Below are positions 45,651-54,749 of a stretch of DNA of 64,000 nucleotides, piece by piece (position 1 is the stretch's first letter; each line of letters opens with the position of its first letter). The DNA is from Photobacterium damselae (GTDB lineage Bacteria; Pseudomonadota; Gammaproteobacteria; Enterobacterales; Vibrionaceae), in NCBI RefSeq assembly GCF_003026815.1, contig NZ_PYOG01000003.1, positions 62,001 through 126,000 on the forward strand. The letters run 5' to 3'. The notes under the pieces were generated by a model, which was given only the letters and a program-made list of their open reading frames with translations, was not told where the DNA came from and did no database searches. Position numbers and translations under genes: made by a program.

Positions 45651-46055
45651 TTAATTTGGCGAGTGTATAACACGACTACCCACTACCAGTTTTCGATTAA
45701 ACTGTTTTAAGTTCCATGAGTAATTAATGGATGAAGGAATTTGAGTACTTTCACCCGATAAGCTTTGAAGAGACAGGCTATCTATCTCAAAATCTACGCC
45801 TTTCATCTTAAGGATTTCTCGCATAAGTGCGTCCGTCCCACCTGGATGAGTTGGCATTGGCTTACCTGTTAAACTATTCATTCGTGATTTGATGTAAAGG
45901 CCATAGCCGATTTTCATTAATTCGCCTTGGTTTACTAATTGTTTCAAAGCGCGACCGACTTGATCATAACAAGCTACACCTTCAAAGTTTTTACGTTCAA
46001 AAACATAACGTCTTGAACGTTTTATCTTTTGATAAATACGATCAGCTGTAGTCAT
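45651..46055 (-). CDS. AbiEi-like antitoxin (type IV toxin-antitoxin)
   Basis: About 134 residues from the ATG at 46055, chosen for GGAGG five bases upstream; an ATG at 46067 is less likely. A winged helix is visible (TADRIYQKIKRSRRYVFERKNF, VGRALKQLVNQGELMKIGYGLY), typical of DUF6088/AbiEi regulators. It would block the toxin and repress its own promoter, where TTATA-GTGAG-TATAA lies. Its stop is 2 nt before the toxin ATG. Confidence 0.8.
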   Translation of the reverse strand: MTTADRIYQKIKRSRRYVFERKNFEGVACYDQVGRALKQLVNQGELMKIGYGLYIKSRMNSLTGKPMPTHPGGTDALMREILKMKGVDFEIDSLSLQSLSGESTQIPSSINYSWNLKQFNRKLVVGSRVIHSPN

Positions 46056-46075
46056 TTGAACCTCCATACTCTGAC

Positions 46076-46090
46076 TTATAGTGAGTATAA
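46076..46090 (-). promoter_or_regulatory. Promoter/operator of the AbiE pair
   Basis: TTATA-GTGAG-TATAA is a 5-bp palindrome 21 bp before the antitoxin ATG. On the minus strand it contains TATACT, a good -10. A repressor site over the promoter fits antitoxin autoregulation. The rest of the gap to 46374 shows no clear element. Confidence 0.45.
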
Positions 46091-46374
46091 CTTACAAGCT
46101 TGATTTAAGGAATAAATACGACATTACTTAAGTCTAAAAAACGACATTTAAAACACATTAAAAACCATTAAGCCACTGTTATTAAATGTATTTATTTTTA
46201 ATTTAAAAGAGTGATGCATAACGTAATATCATCACGACATGATTTACGAGTCGATGTTTTCTGATATATTGAGAGCGTCGTCAATTTCTAAGCATGTTCG
46301 TATGCGCCAAATCTCCACTACACACAACCCTTGATAGTGATAGAATCCTCCCATCAGAATTACCGAGAAAATCT

Positions 46375-46713
46375 ATGTTTATCCATCATGTAAACGACAT
46401 CGACTGGCTGGTGATTACAGCTTTTGAAGAACTAAAAACGTTATTTATTGAAGATGCTGGCTCGATCCCCTCTTGCTTCTCTATTGCCAGCGAATTGAGC
46501 CTGATTGATCAAGCTAAGCGAACTTATGGATATTTACCTACACTCAGTGGCGTAATCACCGATACAGGCACATTTCAAAGCCCAAATAACGCAGAAGACT
46601 TAAACCCACAGCTTGCCTGCCTAGTTGAGGGACGTGGTCGAGTATTTATCTATCATGGTGGATTTGTCGCTTTTGTGGATGATGAGCAAACCTTTATTAC
46701 CCAAATAGGCTAA
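46375..46713 (+). CDS. Hypothetical protein
   Basis: About 112 residues from the ATG at 46375 (GAGAAA just upstream); an ATG at 46294 would add 27 residues but has no ribosome site. The protein has no signal or membrane segment. The sequence (FEELKTLFIEDAGSIPSCFSIASELSLIDQAKRTYGYLP) suggests an alpha/beta fold. No family recognised. It stands alone, with a terminator 107 nt on. Confidence 0.55.
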   Translation: MFIHHVNDIDWLVITAFEELKTLFIEDAGSIPSCFSIASELSLIDQAKRTYGYLPTLSGVITDTGTFQSPNNAEDLNPQLACLVEGRGRVFIYHGGFVAFVDDEQTFITQIG

Positions 46714-46819
46714 AACATATCTATGACTTTACTCTATTAACGTTTGACGAATTATTAAGTAAATTACAGAAACTGAATTAAGCAGTCAAAACCTCTCATC
46801 AGCCACAAACGTCACGATT

Positions 46820-46853
46820 AAAGCGAGCCACTCATATAAGGTTCGCTTTTTAT
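46820..46853 (+). terminator. Terminator after the hypothetical gene at 46375
   Basis: AAAGCGAGCC (46820-46829) and GGTTCGCTTT (46840-46849) pair over 10 bp with one G-U that works only as plus-strand RNA, followed by T's. Confidence 0.7.
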
Positions 46854-46975
46854 ATTTCAACGAGTCAACTCACAGATAGTTATACACTTCCCTTCCCATT
46901 TATCGATCAACATCACAAATTTCAATCCTTATAGGTATAACATTTAACTATCGGTTATAGCCTAAGGAGCAAATC

Positions 46976-47242
46976 ATGGTTATTAATCACTCAACGAAGT
47001 TACCAACACATCAACCTAATACCTTTTTTATGGCATTAAAGGGAGTTTGGAACTTTGCAGTGGCATATGTTGCGTTAAGTAGTTGTATTTATATTCTTTA
47101 CGGCGCAGTCACTAAAGACTTGTGGGGGTTAGGGAATTATAACAACCTTATTATTGCGATAATCATCCCAGTATTGTGCCTAATTGAATTGAAATTTGGT
47201 GTGATCAGTTCTAGCGTAGCAAAAATCTTTACTAAAAAATGA
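46976..47242 (+). CDS. Small two-pass membrane protein, unknown function
   Basis: 88 residues. Two hydrophobic segments (WNFAVAYVALSSCIYILYGAV and LIIAIIIPVLCLIELKFGVI) are joined by a short loop (TKDLWGLGNYNN). AAGGAG lies 7 nt before the ATG, so the gene is likely real. No family recognised. It is convergent with the YjbR-like gene. Confidence 0.6.
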   Translation: MVINHSTKLPTHQPNTFFMALKGVWNFAVAYVALSSCIYILYGAVTKDLWGLGNYNNLIIAIIIPVLCLIELKFGVISSSVAKIFTKK

Positions 47243-47280
47243 GATACCCAAGAACGAAAGATAACTTAGGTATTCTCTCT

Positions 47281-47652
47281 TCACTGGTTTTCTGCTGAGT
47301 GGGCGATTTCAGCTTGAACTCGCTTGCTCAAACTTGCAAAAACTAAGCGATACGATTCTGTTAAATAGTATTTTAGATCATCATCTAAAGTACCAGAGGT
47401 CTCAATCTGCTGAATCCACTTCATACCTCGGCTAGCAAAATAAGGCGCAGGTTGATAGCCATCCACATGACACAGAAAAGCAAAGTTTCGCTCTGAAGCT
47501 TTAAAGCTAAACCCAGACGCTCCTGTTTTTGTGGTACTACCAATAGCAAAAACTTTTCCACCAACCTTCCAGACATGAGACTGATTCCACTGCACAACAT
47601 AAGTCGTTGCCGTTAGATCACGACAAAAACGATTAAACTCATCAAATGTCAT
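47281..47652 (-). CDS. MmcQ/YjbR-family protein
   Basis: 123 residues, the usual length. The family pattern is visible: MTFDEFNRFCRDLTATTYVVQWNQSHVWKVGGKVFAIGS, then FSFKASERNFAFL and APYFASRGMKWIQ. The fold is a CyaY-like or DNA-binding-like domain; biological function is not established. It is divergent from the threonine aldolase gene. Confidence 0.8.
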   Translation of the reverse strand: MTFDEFNRFCRDLTATTYVVQWNQSHVWKVGGKVFAIGSTTKTGASGFSFKASERNFAFLCHVDGYQPAPYFASRGMKWIQQIETSGTLDDDLKYYLTESYRLVFASLSKRVQAEIAHSAENQ

Positions 47653-47777
47653 AAATTCACCAACATCAAATAAATCAAAAGCAACAATTTACTAATATGA
47701 ACTAAGTTAGATTCTTGTTGTTCGATTGTAACCAAGATAATCTAAGAAAATTGAGCCATTTCGCAAGGAATTTTACC

Positions 47778-48782
47778 ATGGATTTTCGTTCCGATACCGT
47801 AACACAACCTACCCCTGCTATGCGTGAAGCAATGTTCTCAGCCCCTGTTGGTGATGATGTATATGGCGATGACCCAACAGTTAATGAATTAGAAGCATTT
47901 GCCGCTCATTTAGCAGGGTTTGAAGCTGCCTTATTTACTACGTCAGGGACACAAGCGAACTTACTTGGCATTATGTCTCATTGCGACCGTGGAGATGAAT
48001 ACCTTTGTGGTCAACAGGCTCACAACTATCGATATGAAGCGGGCGGTGCTGCGGTTTTAGGTTCTATCCAACCCCAGCCTATTGAAAATAATCCAGACGG
48101 TACTTTACCTTTCGATAAACTCGCCGCAGCCATCAAACCTGATGATTTCCATTTTGCTCGAACTAAACTCCTCTCGTTAGAAAATACCATTAATGGCAAA
48201 GTGCTACCTTTAGCTTATTTGGCCCAGGCTAGAGAATTTACTCAGCAACACAACTTACAGTTACACCTTGATGGCGCTAGAGTATTTAATGCCGCCGTCG
48301 CTCTTGATGTTCCTGTAAAAGAAATTGCTCAATACTTTGATTCTATGACCATTTGCTTATCTAAGGGTCTGTCAGCACCTGTGGGATCACTTTTACTCGG
48401 CAGTAAAGAATTCATTGCAAAAGCTCGTCGTATAAGAAAAATGCTAGGCGGTGGCATGCGTCAGGCGGGTATTTTAGCTGCGGCGGGTAAACTGGCGTTA
48501 ACAGAACAAGTTAAGCAACTTTCGGTCGATCATGATAACGCAAAATATCTGGCTCAAGAGCTATCACAGTTATCAGGTTTCCACGTCAAACCAGAGCTTG
48601 TTCAAACCAATATTGTCTTTGCTAAACTTGATGAAAATATTGATATTTCGCTTATCGCTAACCAGCTAAAAGAGAACGGAATTTTAGTTTCACCTAGTAA
48701 CCCTATTCGATTTGTGACTCACAAAGATATTAGCCGCGATAATATTACGACACTGATTACTCAGCTAAAGTCTGTTCTATAA
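47778..48782 (+). CDS. ltaE: Low-specificity L-threonine aldolase
   Basis: About 334 residues from the ATG at 47778 (AAGGA nine nt before); the upstream in-frame extension has no support. It is a PLP enzyme splitting threonine to glycine and acetaldehyde. Motifs: [59 protein letters not shown], and the PLP lysine in [12 protein letters not shown]. The glycine product could feed the gcv system 9 kb away (inference). Confidence 0.93.
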   Translation: MDFRSDTVTQPTPAMREAMFSAPVGDDVYGDDPTVNELEAFAAHLAGFEAALFTTSGTQANLLGIMSHCDRGDEYLCGQQAHNYRYEAGGAAVLGSIQPQPIENNPDGTLPFDKLAAAIKPDDFHFARTKLLSLENTINGKVLPLAYLAQAREFTQQHNLQLHLDGARVFNAAVALDVPVKEIAQYFDSMTICLSKGLSAPVGSLLLGSKEFIAKARRIRKMLGGGMRQAGILAAAGKLALTEQVKQLSVDHDNAKYLAQELSQLSGFHVKPELVQTNIVFAKLDENIDISLIANQLKENGILVSPSNPIRFVTHKDISRDNITTLITQLKSVL

Positions 48783-48801
48783 TTTTACTTTGGACGACTA
48801 A

Positions 48802-48846
48802 TAACAAGGCCCTTAAGCTCATCGAACTTAGGGGCCTTATTGTCTA
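48802..48846. terminator. Terminator between ltaE and nfeD
   Basis: ACAAGGCCC-TTAAG and CTTA-GGGGCCTT-ATTGT pair over about 15 bp with small bulges. It lies between two convergent genes and may work both ways. Confidence 0.65.
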
Positions 48847-48877
48847 CGTATTTCTATTACTCATTTTGATTGTCTAT

Positions 48878-49330
48878 CTAACAAGCTTTCACAACCAAAA
48901 TAATACCTTCAACATCAATAACAACTATTTTGGTGCCTGCGGGTAAATCTTCATTACAACGAACAGCCCAAGTTGTATCACCCAAGTTCACACGTCCACT
49001 ACCACTAACGAGAGCTTCTTGTAGTATTGTAGTTTGACCAATAAGTTGTTCATTGCGTTGATTTAATGTGCGTAGCTTGTCGTCTTTTTTATCCTGCTTA
49101 TGCTGATAACGCCACCACAGCCAAGTTGTAAATAACGAAATAACAGCAAAACTTACCCACTGTAGCGACCAAGAGATAGGTAGCAGAAAGGTAAGAATAC
49201 TCACAACTATGGCTGAAATTCCAAGCCACAGAAGATACCCTGCAGTTCCTAGTAGTTCCAACAATAATAAAACCAGTCCAAATACCAACCAATGCCATGG
49301 ATTCATTTGGCTAAGCAGGTCAATCATCAT
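48878..49330 (-). CDS. NfeD-family membrane protein
   Basis: 150 residues of the short NfeD (YbbK-like) type. Two or three membrane segments (WHWLVFGLVLLLLELLG, YLLWLGISAIVVSILTFLLP, WVSFAVISLFTTWLWW) precede a soluble OB-like domain (GSGRVNLGDTTWAVRC). NfeD proteins pair with SPFH proteins and are thought to help organise membrane microdomains or quality control. It shares one base (TAATG) with the end of the SPFH gene, so the two are coupled. Confidence 0.88.
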   Translation of the reverse strand: MMIDLLSQMNPWHWLVFGLVLLLLELLGTAGYLLWLGISAIVVSILTFLLPISWSLQWVSFAVISLFTTWLWWRYQHKQDKKDDKLRTLNQRNEQLIGQTTILQEALVSGSGRVNLGDTTWAVRCNEDLPAGTKIVVIDVEGIILVVKAC

Positions 49331-50250
49331 TATTTACCTTTATCTTTACTCGACAGAAGTTCTGCAATACCTGCAACAGATCCCATTAGCCCCGTAGTTT
49401 CAAGTGGCATCATAATCACTTTATTGTTTTCTGATTTACCTATGGTTTTCAGAGCTTCGGTATAACCTTGTGCAACAAAGTAATTCACGGCATTCACATC
49501 ACCTTTAGCAATAGCTTCAGATACCATACTGGTTGCTTTTGCTTCCGCTTCTGCCGCTCTTTCACGAGCCTCTGCCTGAAGTATAGCAGCCTGCTTTTCA
49601 CCCTCGGCTTTTAAGATCTCAGATTGCTTTTGACCTTCAGCTCGTAAAATCTGAGCTTGACGCACACCTTCAGCTTCTAAAATTTCTGCACGCTTATTAC
49701 GTTCTGCTTTCATTTGAGCATTCATCGCCGCGGTCAGATCTGCTGGTGGCTGAACATCACGAATCTCAATACGAGTTACCTTAATACCCCATGGATTTGT
49801 CGCTTGATCGACAATCGTTAATAAACGTCCATTGATTGTATCGCGCTGAGACAACATTTCATCAAGTTCCATTGAACCTAACACGGTACGAATATTAGTT
49901 AAGGTAAGATTGCGAATAGCAGACTCAAGATCACTAACTTCATACGCGGCTTTTGCAGCATCAAACACTTGAATAAAACAAACCGCATCAATAGTGACAT
50001 TCGCATTATCTCGGCTGATCACTTCTTGGGCTGGAATATCAAGAACTTGTTCCATCACATTGACCTTTCTGCCAATTTTATCAACAAAAGGAACAATGAT
50101 ATTAAGACCGGGTCTTAGTGTTTTTGTATAACGACCAAAACGCTCTACCGTCCACTGGTGTCCTTGAGTTACTGTTTTAACAGCCGAACCAATTAACACG
50201 ATAACGACAACAACGAGTGCCGCTATTGTTATTAATGAATCATATGGCAT
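49330..50250 (-). CDS. SPFH/stomatin-family protein, QmcA-like
   Basis: 306 residues. One N-terminal membrane anchor (about 6-27) leads to an SPFH domain ([46 protein letters not shown]) and a coiled coil rich in AEG/Q-K repeats ([18 protein letters not shown]). This is the QmcA/stomatin pattern. It probably forms membrane oligomers and may regulate FtsH-type proteolysis, as in E. coli QmcA. Co-transcribed with the NfeD gene. Confidence 0.9.
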   Translation of the reverse strand: MPYDSLITIAALVVVVIVLIGSAVKTVTQGHQWTVERFGRYTKTLRPGLNIIVPFVDKIGRKVNVMEQVLDIPAQEVISRDNANVTIDAVCFIQVFDAAKAAYEVSDLESAIRNLTLTNIRTVLGSMELDEMLSQRDTINGRLLTIVDQATNPWGIKVTRIEIRDVQPPADLTAAMNAQMKAERNKRAEILEAEGVRQAQILRAEGQKQSEILKAEGEKQAAILQAEARERAAEAEAKATSMVSEAIAKGDVNAVNYFVAQGYTEALKTIGKSENNKVIMMPLETTGLMGSVAGIAELLSSKDKGK

Positions 50251-50533
50251 TCCTTTTCTCCTTATTCATTACTAATTGGAATACAATACATCAGAAAAAG
50301 ATTCATAAGCAGAAGTTTTTTTGCAATTATGTCTTTGATCTCAAAGTCAACAGAAAACTATGTTGTATTTATCTTAGCTTACAAATATAAGTCGATTAAT
50401 TTATGGTTATGACAGATTTTTTCTTAACCTATATTTAGATCTCAGGAATAGTAAAGAAGTACGAATATTTCGTTGCTTTCATTAATTAAACTTGTATTCT
50501 AAATCTACTGAAGTATTAATGTGTGTCATATTC

Positions 50534-51514
50534 ATGGAAAGAACCTTAGCATTAGAAAACGCCTTTACAGCCTTCAAGAGTTCAAATCGGACTGATTATC
50601 AAGTGAATGGTCAATTAACAAATAATATAGATGCCGCCATTCTTTATTTAAAACAACATCTTGAACAATATCCAAATGATCACTACGCTGCTTTAACCCT
50701 CGGAAATCTTTATACTTTTCAAGGAAGATACTTAGCAGCCTTTTCGATTTGGCAACCCCTTAGTAACTTACCTAAAGTTGCTCATAATGCAAAAATAATG
50801 AATATTGCGTGCTTTTATTTGGCAACATGGCATCACTATAAAGATGAATTATTTGAAAGTGAATATTTCAGTCAACTGCTTCATAAATATGCTCCAAAGC
50901 GATCACAGCATTTTGATTTATTGATACATACCTTACACCACTGCCTGTCTCTTCCCATCAAACACAACCTACCAAATAGTAATTTAAATAATCACGCAAT
51001 TATTGTTTTAGGCCACCAGCTAAATCCTGATGGGACCTTGTCCGACTTTGCAAAAGATAGACTAAAAATTGCAATTAAATTAAAAAAGAAAATAACCAAT
51101 AGTCTGATCTTTCTTACCGGAGGGCGAGCACAAAACGGTATGAGTGAAGCGCAAGCTATGAAGCAATGGTTACAAGAACGCGGTATTGATCATTCTGATA
51201 TTGTGTTAGAAGAACAGTCTCGTAATACAATCGAAAATGCACAATATACCGTACCTCTTCTTCATCTATATGCTATCGAGTCAGCAACAATAATCAGTAA
51301 CTCAATTCATGTTCATCGAGCTTTGCTTGCTTTTTCACTATCGAATAATAAGCAGGAAAATTCCGCTATCGAATGGCAACATGTTGCGGTAAAGGATGGC
51401 TTACTTGCCAATAACATGATTGACGAAGAGACTAAACGTAATTGCTATATAGATGCCCTACGCTGCTTAGACCTTCCAGCATTTTATTGTCCACCTGAAA
51501 TGATTTCAGTCTAA
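50534..51514 (+). CDS. DUF218/YdcF-like protein with N-terminal TPR-like region
   Basis: About 326 residues from the ATG at 50534; longer in-frame starts (50519, 50492) exist and none has a strong ribosome site. The N-terminal third has TPR-like helices (AAILYLKQHLEQYPNDHYAAL). The C-terminal domain carries DUF218 motifs: AIIVLGHQLNPDGTLSDFAKDRL, FLTGGRAQNGMSEAQAMKQWL, and EEQSRNTIENA, seen in SanA/ElyC/YdcF proteins linked to envelope polysaccharide metabolism. The substrate is unknown. No signal peptide is seen, unlike SanA. Confidence 0.75.
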   Translation: MERTLALENAFTAFKSSNRTDYQVNGQLTNNIDAAILYLKQHLEQYPNDHYAALTLGNLYTFQGRYLAAFSIWQPLSNLPKVAHNAKIMNIACFYLATWHHYKDELFESEYFSQLLHKYAPKRSQHFDLLIHTLHHCLSLPIKHNLPNSNLNNHAIIVLGHQLNPDGTLSDFAKDRLKIAIKLKKKITNSLIFLTGGRAQNGMSEAQAMKQWLQERGIDHSDIVLEEQSRNTIENAQYTVPLLHLYAIESATIISNSIHVHRALLAFSLSNNKQENSAIEWQHVAVKDGLLANNMIDEETKRNCYIDALRCLDLPAFYCPPEMISV

Positions 51515-51520
51515 AACCTA

Positions 51521-51555
51521 TTTATAACAGCTCCTTTTGTTGGGGCTGTTATAAA
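51521..51555 (+). terminator. Hairpin between the DUF218 gene and alkylsulfatase 1
   Basis: TTTATAACAGCTCC (51521-51534) and GGGGCTGTTATAAA (51542-51555) form a 14-bp stem with one T-G pair and a 7-nt loop. No T run, but the length is convincing for an intergenic stop. Confidence 0.6.
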
Positions 51556-51633
51556 CTCGAGGAAAAAATTCGCATTATTTCAACCTACTGTCTAATTTGT
51601 ATATGAAACTAGACTCAACAAGGATGAAATACA

Positions 51634-53589
51634 ATGCGATATACCCTCGTCGCCCTATTAGGAATAATGACTGTATTTAACAGTTATGCTCAAGAATCAA
51701 AGCCTGCCAGCGAGGCTACAAAAGCGGCAAATCAACAAGTTCAAAACAGCCTTCCATTTTCAAATAAACAAGATTTTGAAGATGCCCAAAAAGGTTTTAT
51801 CGCCAAAGAAGAGCCATTAACGATTAAAGATGCGAAAGGCAATGTCGTCTGGGATCTAGAAGAGTACAAAAAATATATTGGGTTAGATAAAGCGGCTCCA
51901 GATACTGTAAACCCAAGCCTCTGGCGTAATGCTCAGCTTAATATGATTAATGGTCTATTTAAAGTTACTGATGGTATCTACCAAATCCGAGGCTATGATC
52001 TATCTAATATTACTTTTATTGAAGGTAAAACAGGTTGGATCGTATTTGACCCTCTAATTTCCCGAGAAACAGCAAAAGCGGCTCTCGATTTTATCAATAA
52101 AGAGCTCGGGGAAAGACCGGTTGTTGCGATCATTTACAGTCATAGTCACATTGATCATTTCGGTGGCGTCAAAGGATTAGTCACTGATAAAGATGTTGAA
52201 GACGGTAAAGTCGTTGTTATTGCATCAGATGGTTTTACTGAACATGCAGTTTCTGAAAATGTCATCGCCGGTAATGCCATGGGGCGCAGAGCAATATATA
52301 TGTATGGCGCCTTATTACCAAGAAATGCATCCGGTGGTGTTAATGGTGGTTTAGGGCAAACTACATCAACCGGAATGGCCACTCTCATTAAGCCAACAGA
52401 TCTTATTAAAGAAACCGGTGAAGTAAGAACCATTGATGGCGTCAAAATGGTATTCCAATTTACACCAGGTACAGAAGCTCCAACTGAAATCAATACTTGG
52501 TTCCCTGAGAAAAAAGCATTATGGATGGCAGAGAATAGTACCAATACCATGCACAACATTTTAACGCTTCGAGGCGCACAAGTACGCGATGCTTTAAAAT
52601 GGGCAACCTATCTAAACGAAACCATTGAATTATGGGGTAATGAAGTTGAAGTTAAGTTTCAAAGCCATCACTGGCCAATGTGGGGTGAGAAACGCATTGT
52701 TGACTATCTTAAAAAACAGCGTGATATCTACAAATATATCCATGACCAATCCGTTCGTTTGATGAATCAGGGGTATGTTGGCTCGGAGATATCAGAAATG
52801 ATCACTCTTCCTTCTGAATTAGAAAATAACTGGAGTACTCGAGGTTATTACGGCACGTTACGCCATAACAGTCGTGCTGTTTATCAACGCTATATGGGCT
52901 GGTATACAGGTAACCCGTCGGATCTTAATAACCTACCTCCAGTCGATGCTGCTAAAAAGTACGTTGAGTACATGGGTGGTGAGCAAGCTGTAATCGATAA
53001 GGCGCAAAAAGACTTTGATAAAGGCAATTATCGCTGGGTGGCAGAGGTTCTTAAACAGGCTGTTTTCGCCTCACCGGATAATGCAAAAGCAAAAGCTCTA
53101 CTGGCTGATACATACGAACAGTTAGGCTATCAAGCTGAGTCTGGTCCATGGCGCTCAGTATATCTACAAGGAGCTTATGAGTTACGTAATGGCGTTCCTA
53201 CATCAGGTGGAACTCAAACGGCAACACCAGATATTATTAAAAATATGCCTCCTGAGATGTACTTTGATTATCTAGCAATAAGGCTAAACCCAGAAAAGGC
53301 GGCAGGTAAAAACTTTATTATTAACGTTGACTTTACCGATCTAAAAGAAGAGTACACGCTTTATGTAGAAAACTCGGTATTAAACTACAGCAACAAAATT
53401 AATAAAGAACCCAATGTCTCACTTTCATTAACCAAAGCAACGCTAGATAAAATCCAGTTAGGTGAAATAACTATTGAACAAGCCATTAAAAACGGTGACG
53501 TTAAACTAACTGGTGATAAAGCGGTTTTAGAAGATTTTGTCGGTATGCTGGATACCTTCAATTTCTGGTTCAATGTAGTGACACCTTAA
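51634..53589 (+). CDS. Secreted linear primary alkylsulfatase 1 (BDS1/SdsA-like)
   Basis: 651 residues. A signal peptide (MRYTLVALLGIMTVFNSYAQ) precedes a metallo-beta-lactamase domain with the zinc ligands in IYSHSHIDHFGG (H-x-H-x-D-H) and later AENSTNTMHNILTLRGAQVRD. A dimerisation domain with TPR-like helices follows, then an SCP2-like C-terminal domain that holds the alkyl chain. The family splits alkyl sulfates such as SDS to alcohol and sulfate. A LysR regulator follows on the same strand and a paralogue (54750-56729) lies beyond it in the opposite direction. GGATGA precedes the ATG. Confidence 0.92.
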   Translation: MRYTLVALLGIMTVFNSYAQESKPASEATKAANQQVQNSLPFSNKQDFEDAQKGFIAKEEPLTIKDAKGNVVWDLEEYKKYIGLDKAAPDTVNPSLWRNAQLNMINGLFKVTDGIYQIRGYDLSNITFIEGKTGWIVFDPLISRETAKAALDFINKELGERPVVAIIYSHSHIDHFGGVKGLVTDKDVEDGKVVVIASDGFTEHAVSENVIAGNAMGRRAIYMYGALLPRNASGGVNGGLGQTTSTGMATLIKPTDLIKETGEVRTIDGVKMVFQFTPGTEAPTEINTWFPEKKALWMAENSTNTMHNILTLRGAQVRDALKWATYLNETIELWGNEVEVKFQSHHWPMWGEKRIVDYLKKQRDIYKYIHDQSVRLMNQGYVGSEISEMITLPSELENNWSTRGYYGTLRHNSRAVYQRYMGWYTGNPSDLNNLPPVDAAKKYVEYMGGEQAVIDKAQKDFDKGNYRWVAEVLKQAVFASPDNAKAKALLADTYEQLGYQAESGPWRSVYLQGAYELRNGVPTSGGTQTATPDIIKNMPPEMYFDYLAIRLNPEKAAGKNFIINVDFTDLKEEYTLYVENSVLNYSNKINKEPNVSLSLTKATLDKIQLGEITIEQAIKNGDVKLTGDKAVLEDFVGMLDTFNFWFNVVTP

Positions 53590-53623
53590 TCGTCATATCA
53601 CATATTTAACGACTCTAACTATC

Positions 53624-53660
53624 AAGCCCAATGTTCTCATTTGCATTGGGCTTTATTTTG
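53624..53660 (+). terminator. Terminator after alkylsulfatase 1
   Basis: AAGCCCAATG (53624-53633) and CATTGGGCTT (53644-53653) form a perfect 10-bp stem, followed by TATTTTG. The LysR gene begins 37 nt later, so it probably has its own promoter or relies on readthrough. Confidence 0.7.
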
Positions 53661-53696
53661 TTAGAATCAAACAATCATTTGCTATGGATTGCCGAT

Positions 53697-54602
53697 ATGC
53701 CGTTATCAAAAAAGGTCGACCTCAATTTATTAAGAGTATTTGTTTCTGCTTATCAGACTCAATCCGTCACCAAAACAGCAGAGCAACTCGACTTAACGCA
53801 GTCAGCGGTGAGTAATGCCCTCAACCGATTAAGGGATAACTTGGGTAATGAGCTTTTTACTCGAACCGGGCGTGGAATTAAAGCGACTCGATTTGCTCAA
53901 GAACTATTTCAACAAATTGAACCTTCATACCTCACTTTGGAAACGGTCTTACAAGGCTTACATAAATTTGATCCTATCGAGTCATATCGAACCTTTTCTG
54001 TTTATTGCAATGAAGCCATTTTCCATTCATTGAGACAACGGCTAGATACCACTATTCATGACACAAATATCAGTGTTGTGTTACAAGAACTGCCACCTAA
54101 TGAAGAACTCATTTATGAAGATTTAAGGCTTGAGAAAGTAGACTTGGTCATTGATATTGCAGCACCGAACAGTTCACAATTTCAGTCACAAGTTGTTCAA
54201 CAAGACCATCTATGTTGTGTTGTTAGCCAACAACATCCAAGGATTACCGAAGACCAAGTAACCAAAGAACAATATTTACTTGAACGTCATGCGATTATGA
54301 ATATGCGCCGCTTTAACCTACTGTTTATTGATTGGCTTGTTAGTGATGTATTACCACCACGAAAAATCTACAGTGAGCACAACTCATTACTCAGTATGTT
54401 ATCAGCCCTTACTTACAGTGATGCTGTAGCCGTTGTGCCAGAATCAATCGCGGTACAATACAAAGATATATTTAAACTTCGTATGATCTCATTTCCTTTC
54501 GAAACTAAATCATTTGATTCTCATCTGATATGGCTCAAAAAGATGGAGACAAACCCTGCCAATACATGGCTAAGACAACTTATTACAGACATTATTAGAT
54601 AA
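53697..54602 (+). CDS. LysR-family transcriptional regulator
   Basis: About 301 residues from the ATG at 53697. The LysR helix-turn-helix is plain: VDLNLLRVFVSAYQTQSVTKTAEQLDLTQSAVSNALNRLRD. The effector domain is of the LysR substrate-binding type (LLERHAIMNMRRFNLLFIDWL, DAVAVVPESIAV). It lies between the two alkylsulfatase genes, so it is the likely regulator of one or both (inference). A candidate site, the long palindrome at 56831-56863, precedes alkylsulfatase 2. Confidence 0.9.
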   Translation: MPLSKKVDLNLLRVFVSAYQTQSVTKTAEQLDLTQSAVSNALNRLRDNLGNELFTRTGRGIKATRFAQELFQQIEPSYLTLETVLQGLHKFDPIESYRTFSVYCNEAIFHSLRQRLDTTIHDTNISVVLQELPPNEELIYEDLRLEKVDLVIDIAAPNSSQFQSQVVQQDHLCCVVSQQHPRITEDQVTKEQYLLERHAIMNMRRFNLLFIDWLVSDVLPPRKIYSEHNSLLSMLSALTYSDAVAVVPESIAVQYKDIFKLRMISFPFETKSFDSHLIWLKKMETNPANTWLRQLITDIIR

Positions 54603-54618
54603 AAAACGAGATAAAAAA

Positions 54619-54646
54619 AACGGTACTGTTATTACCCAGTACCGTT
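54619..54646. terminator. Terminator between the LysR gene and alkylsulfatase 2
   Basis: AACGGTACTG (54619-54628) and CAGTACCGTT (54637-54646) form a 10-bp stem with an 8-nt loop. An A run on its left gives a T run on the minus strand, so it ends alkylsulfatase 2 about 100 nt after its stop. Confidence 0.7.
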
Positions 54647-54749
54647 GTGACCACAAGGACAATAAAATCAAATAGCAGCTTTGGATCTGATTTTGTCTTT
54701 TATGTTCTAAATAAACTCAAACACTTTGTCTTTATATTTGAAACTCAAC

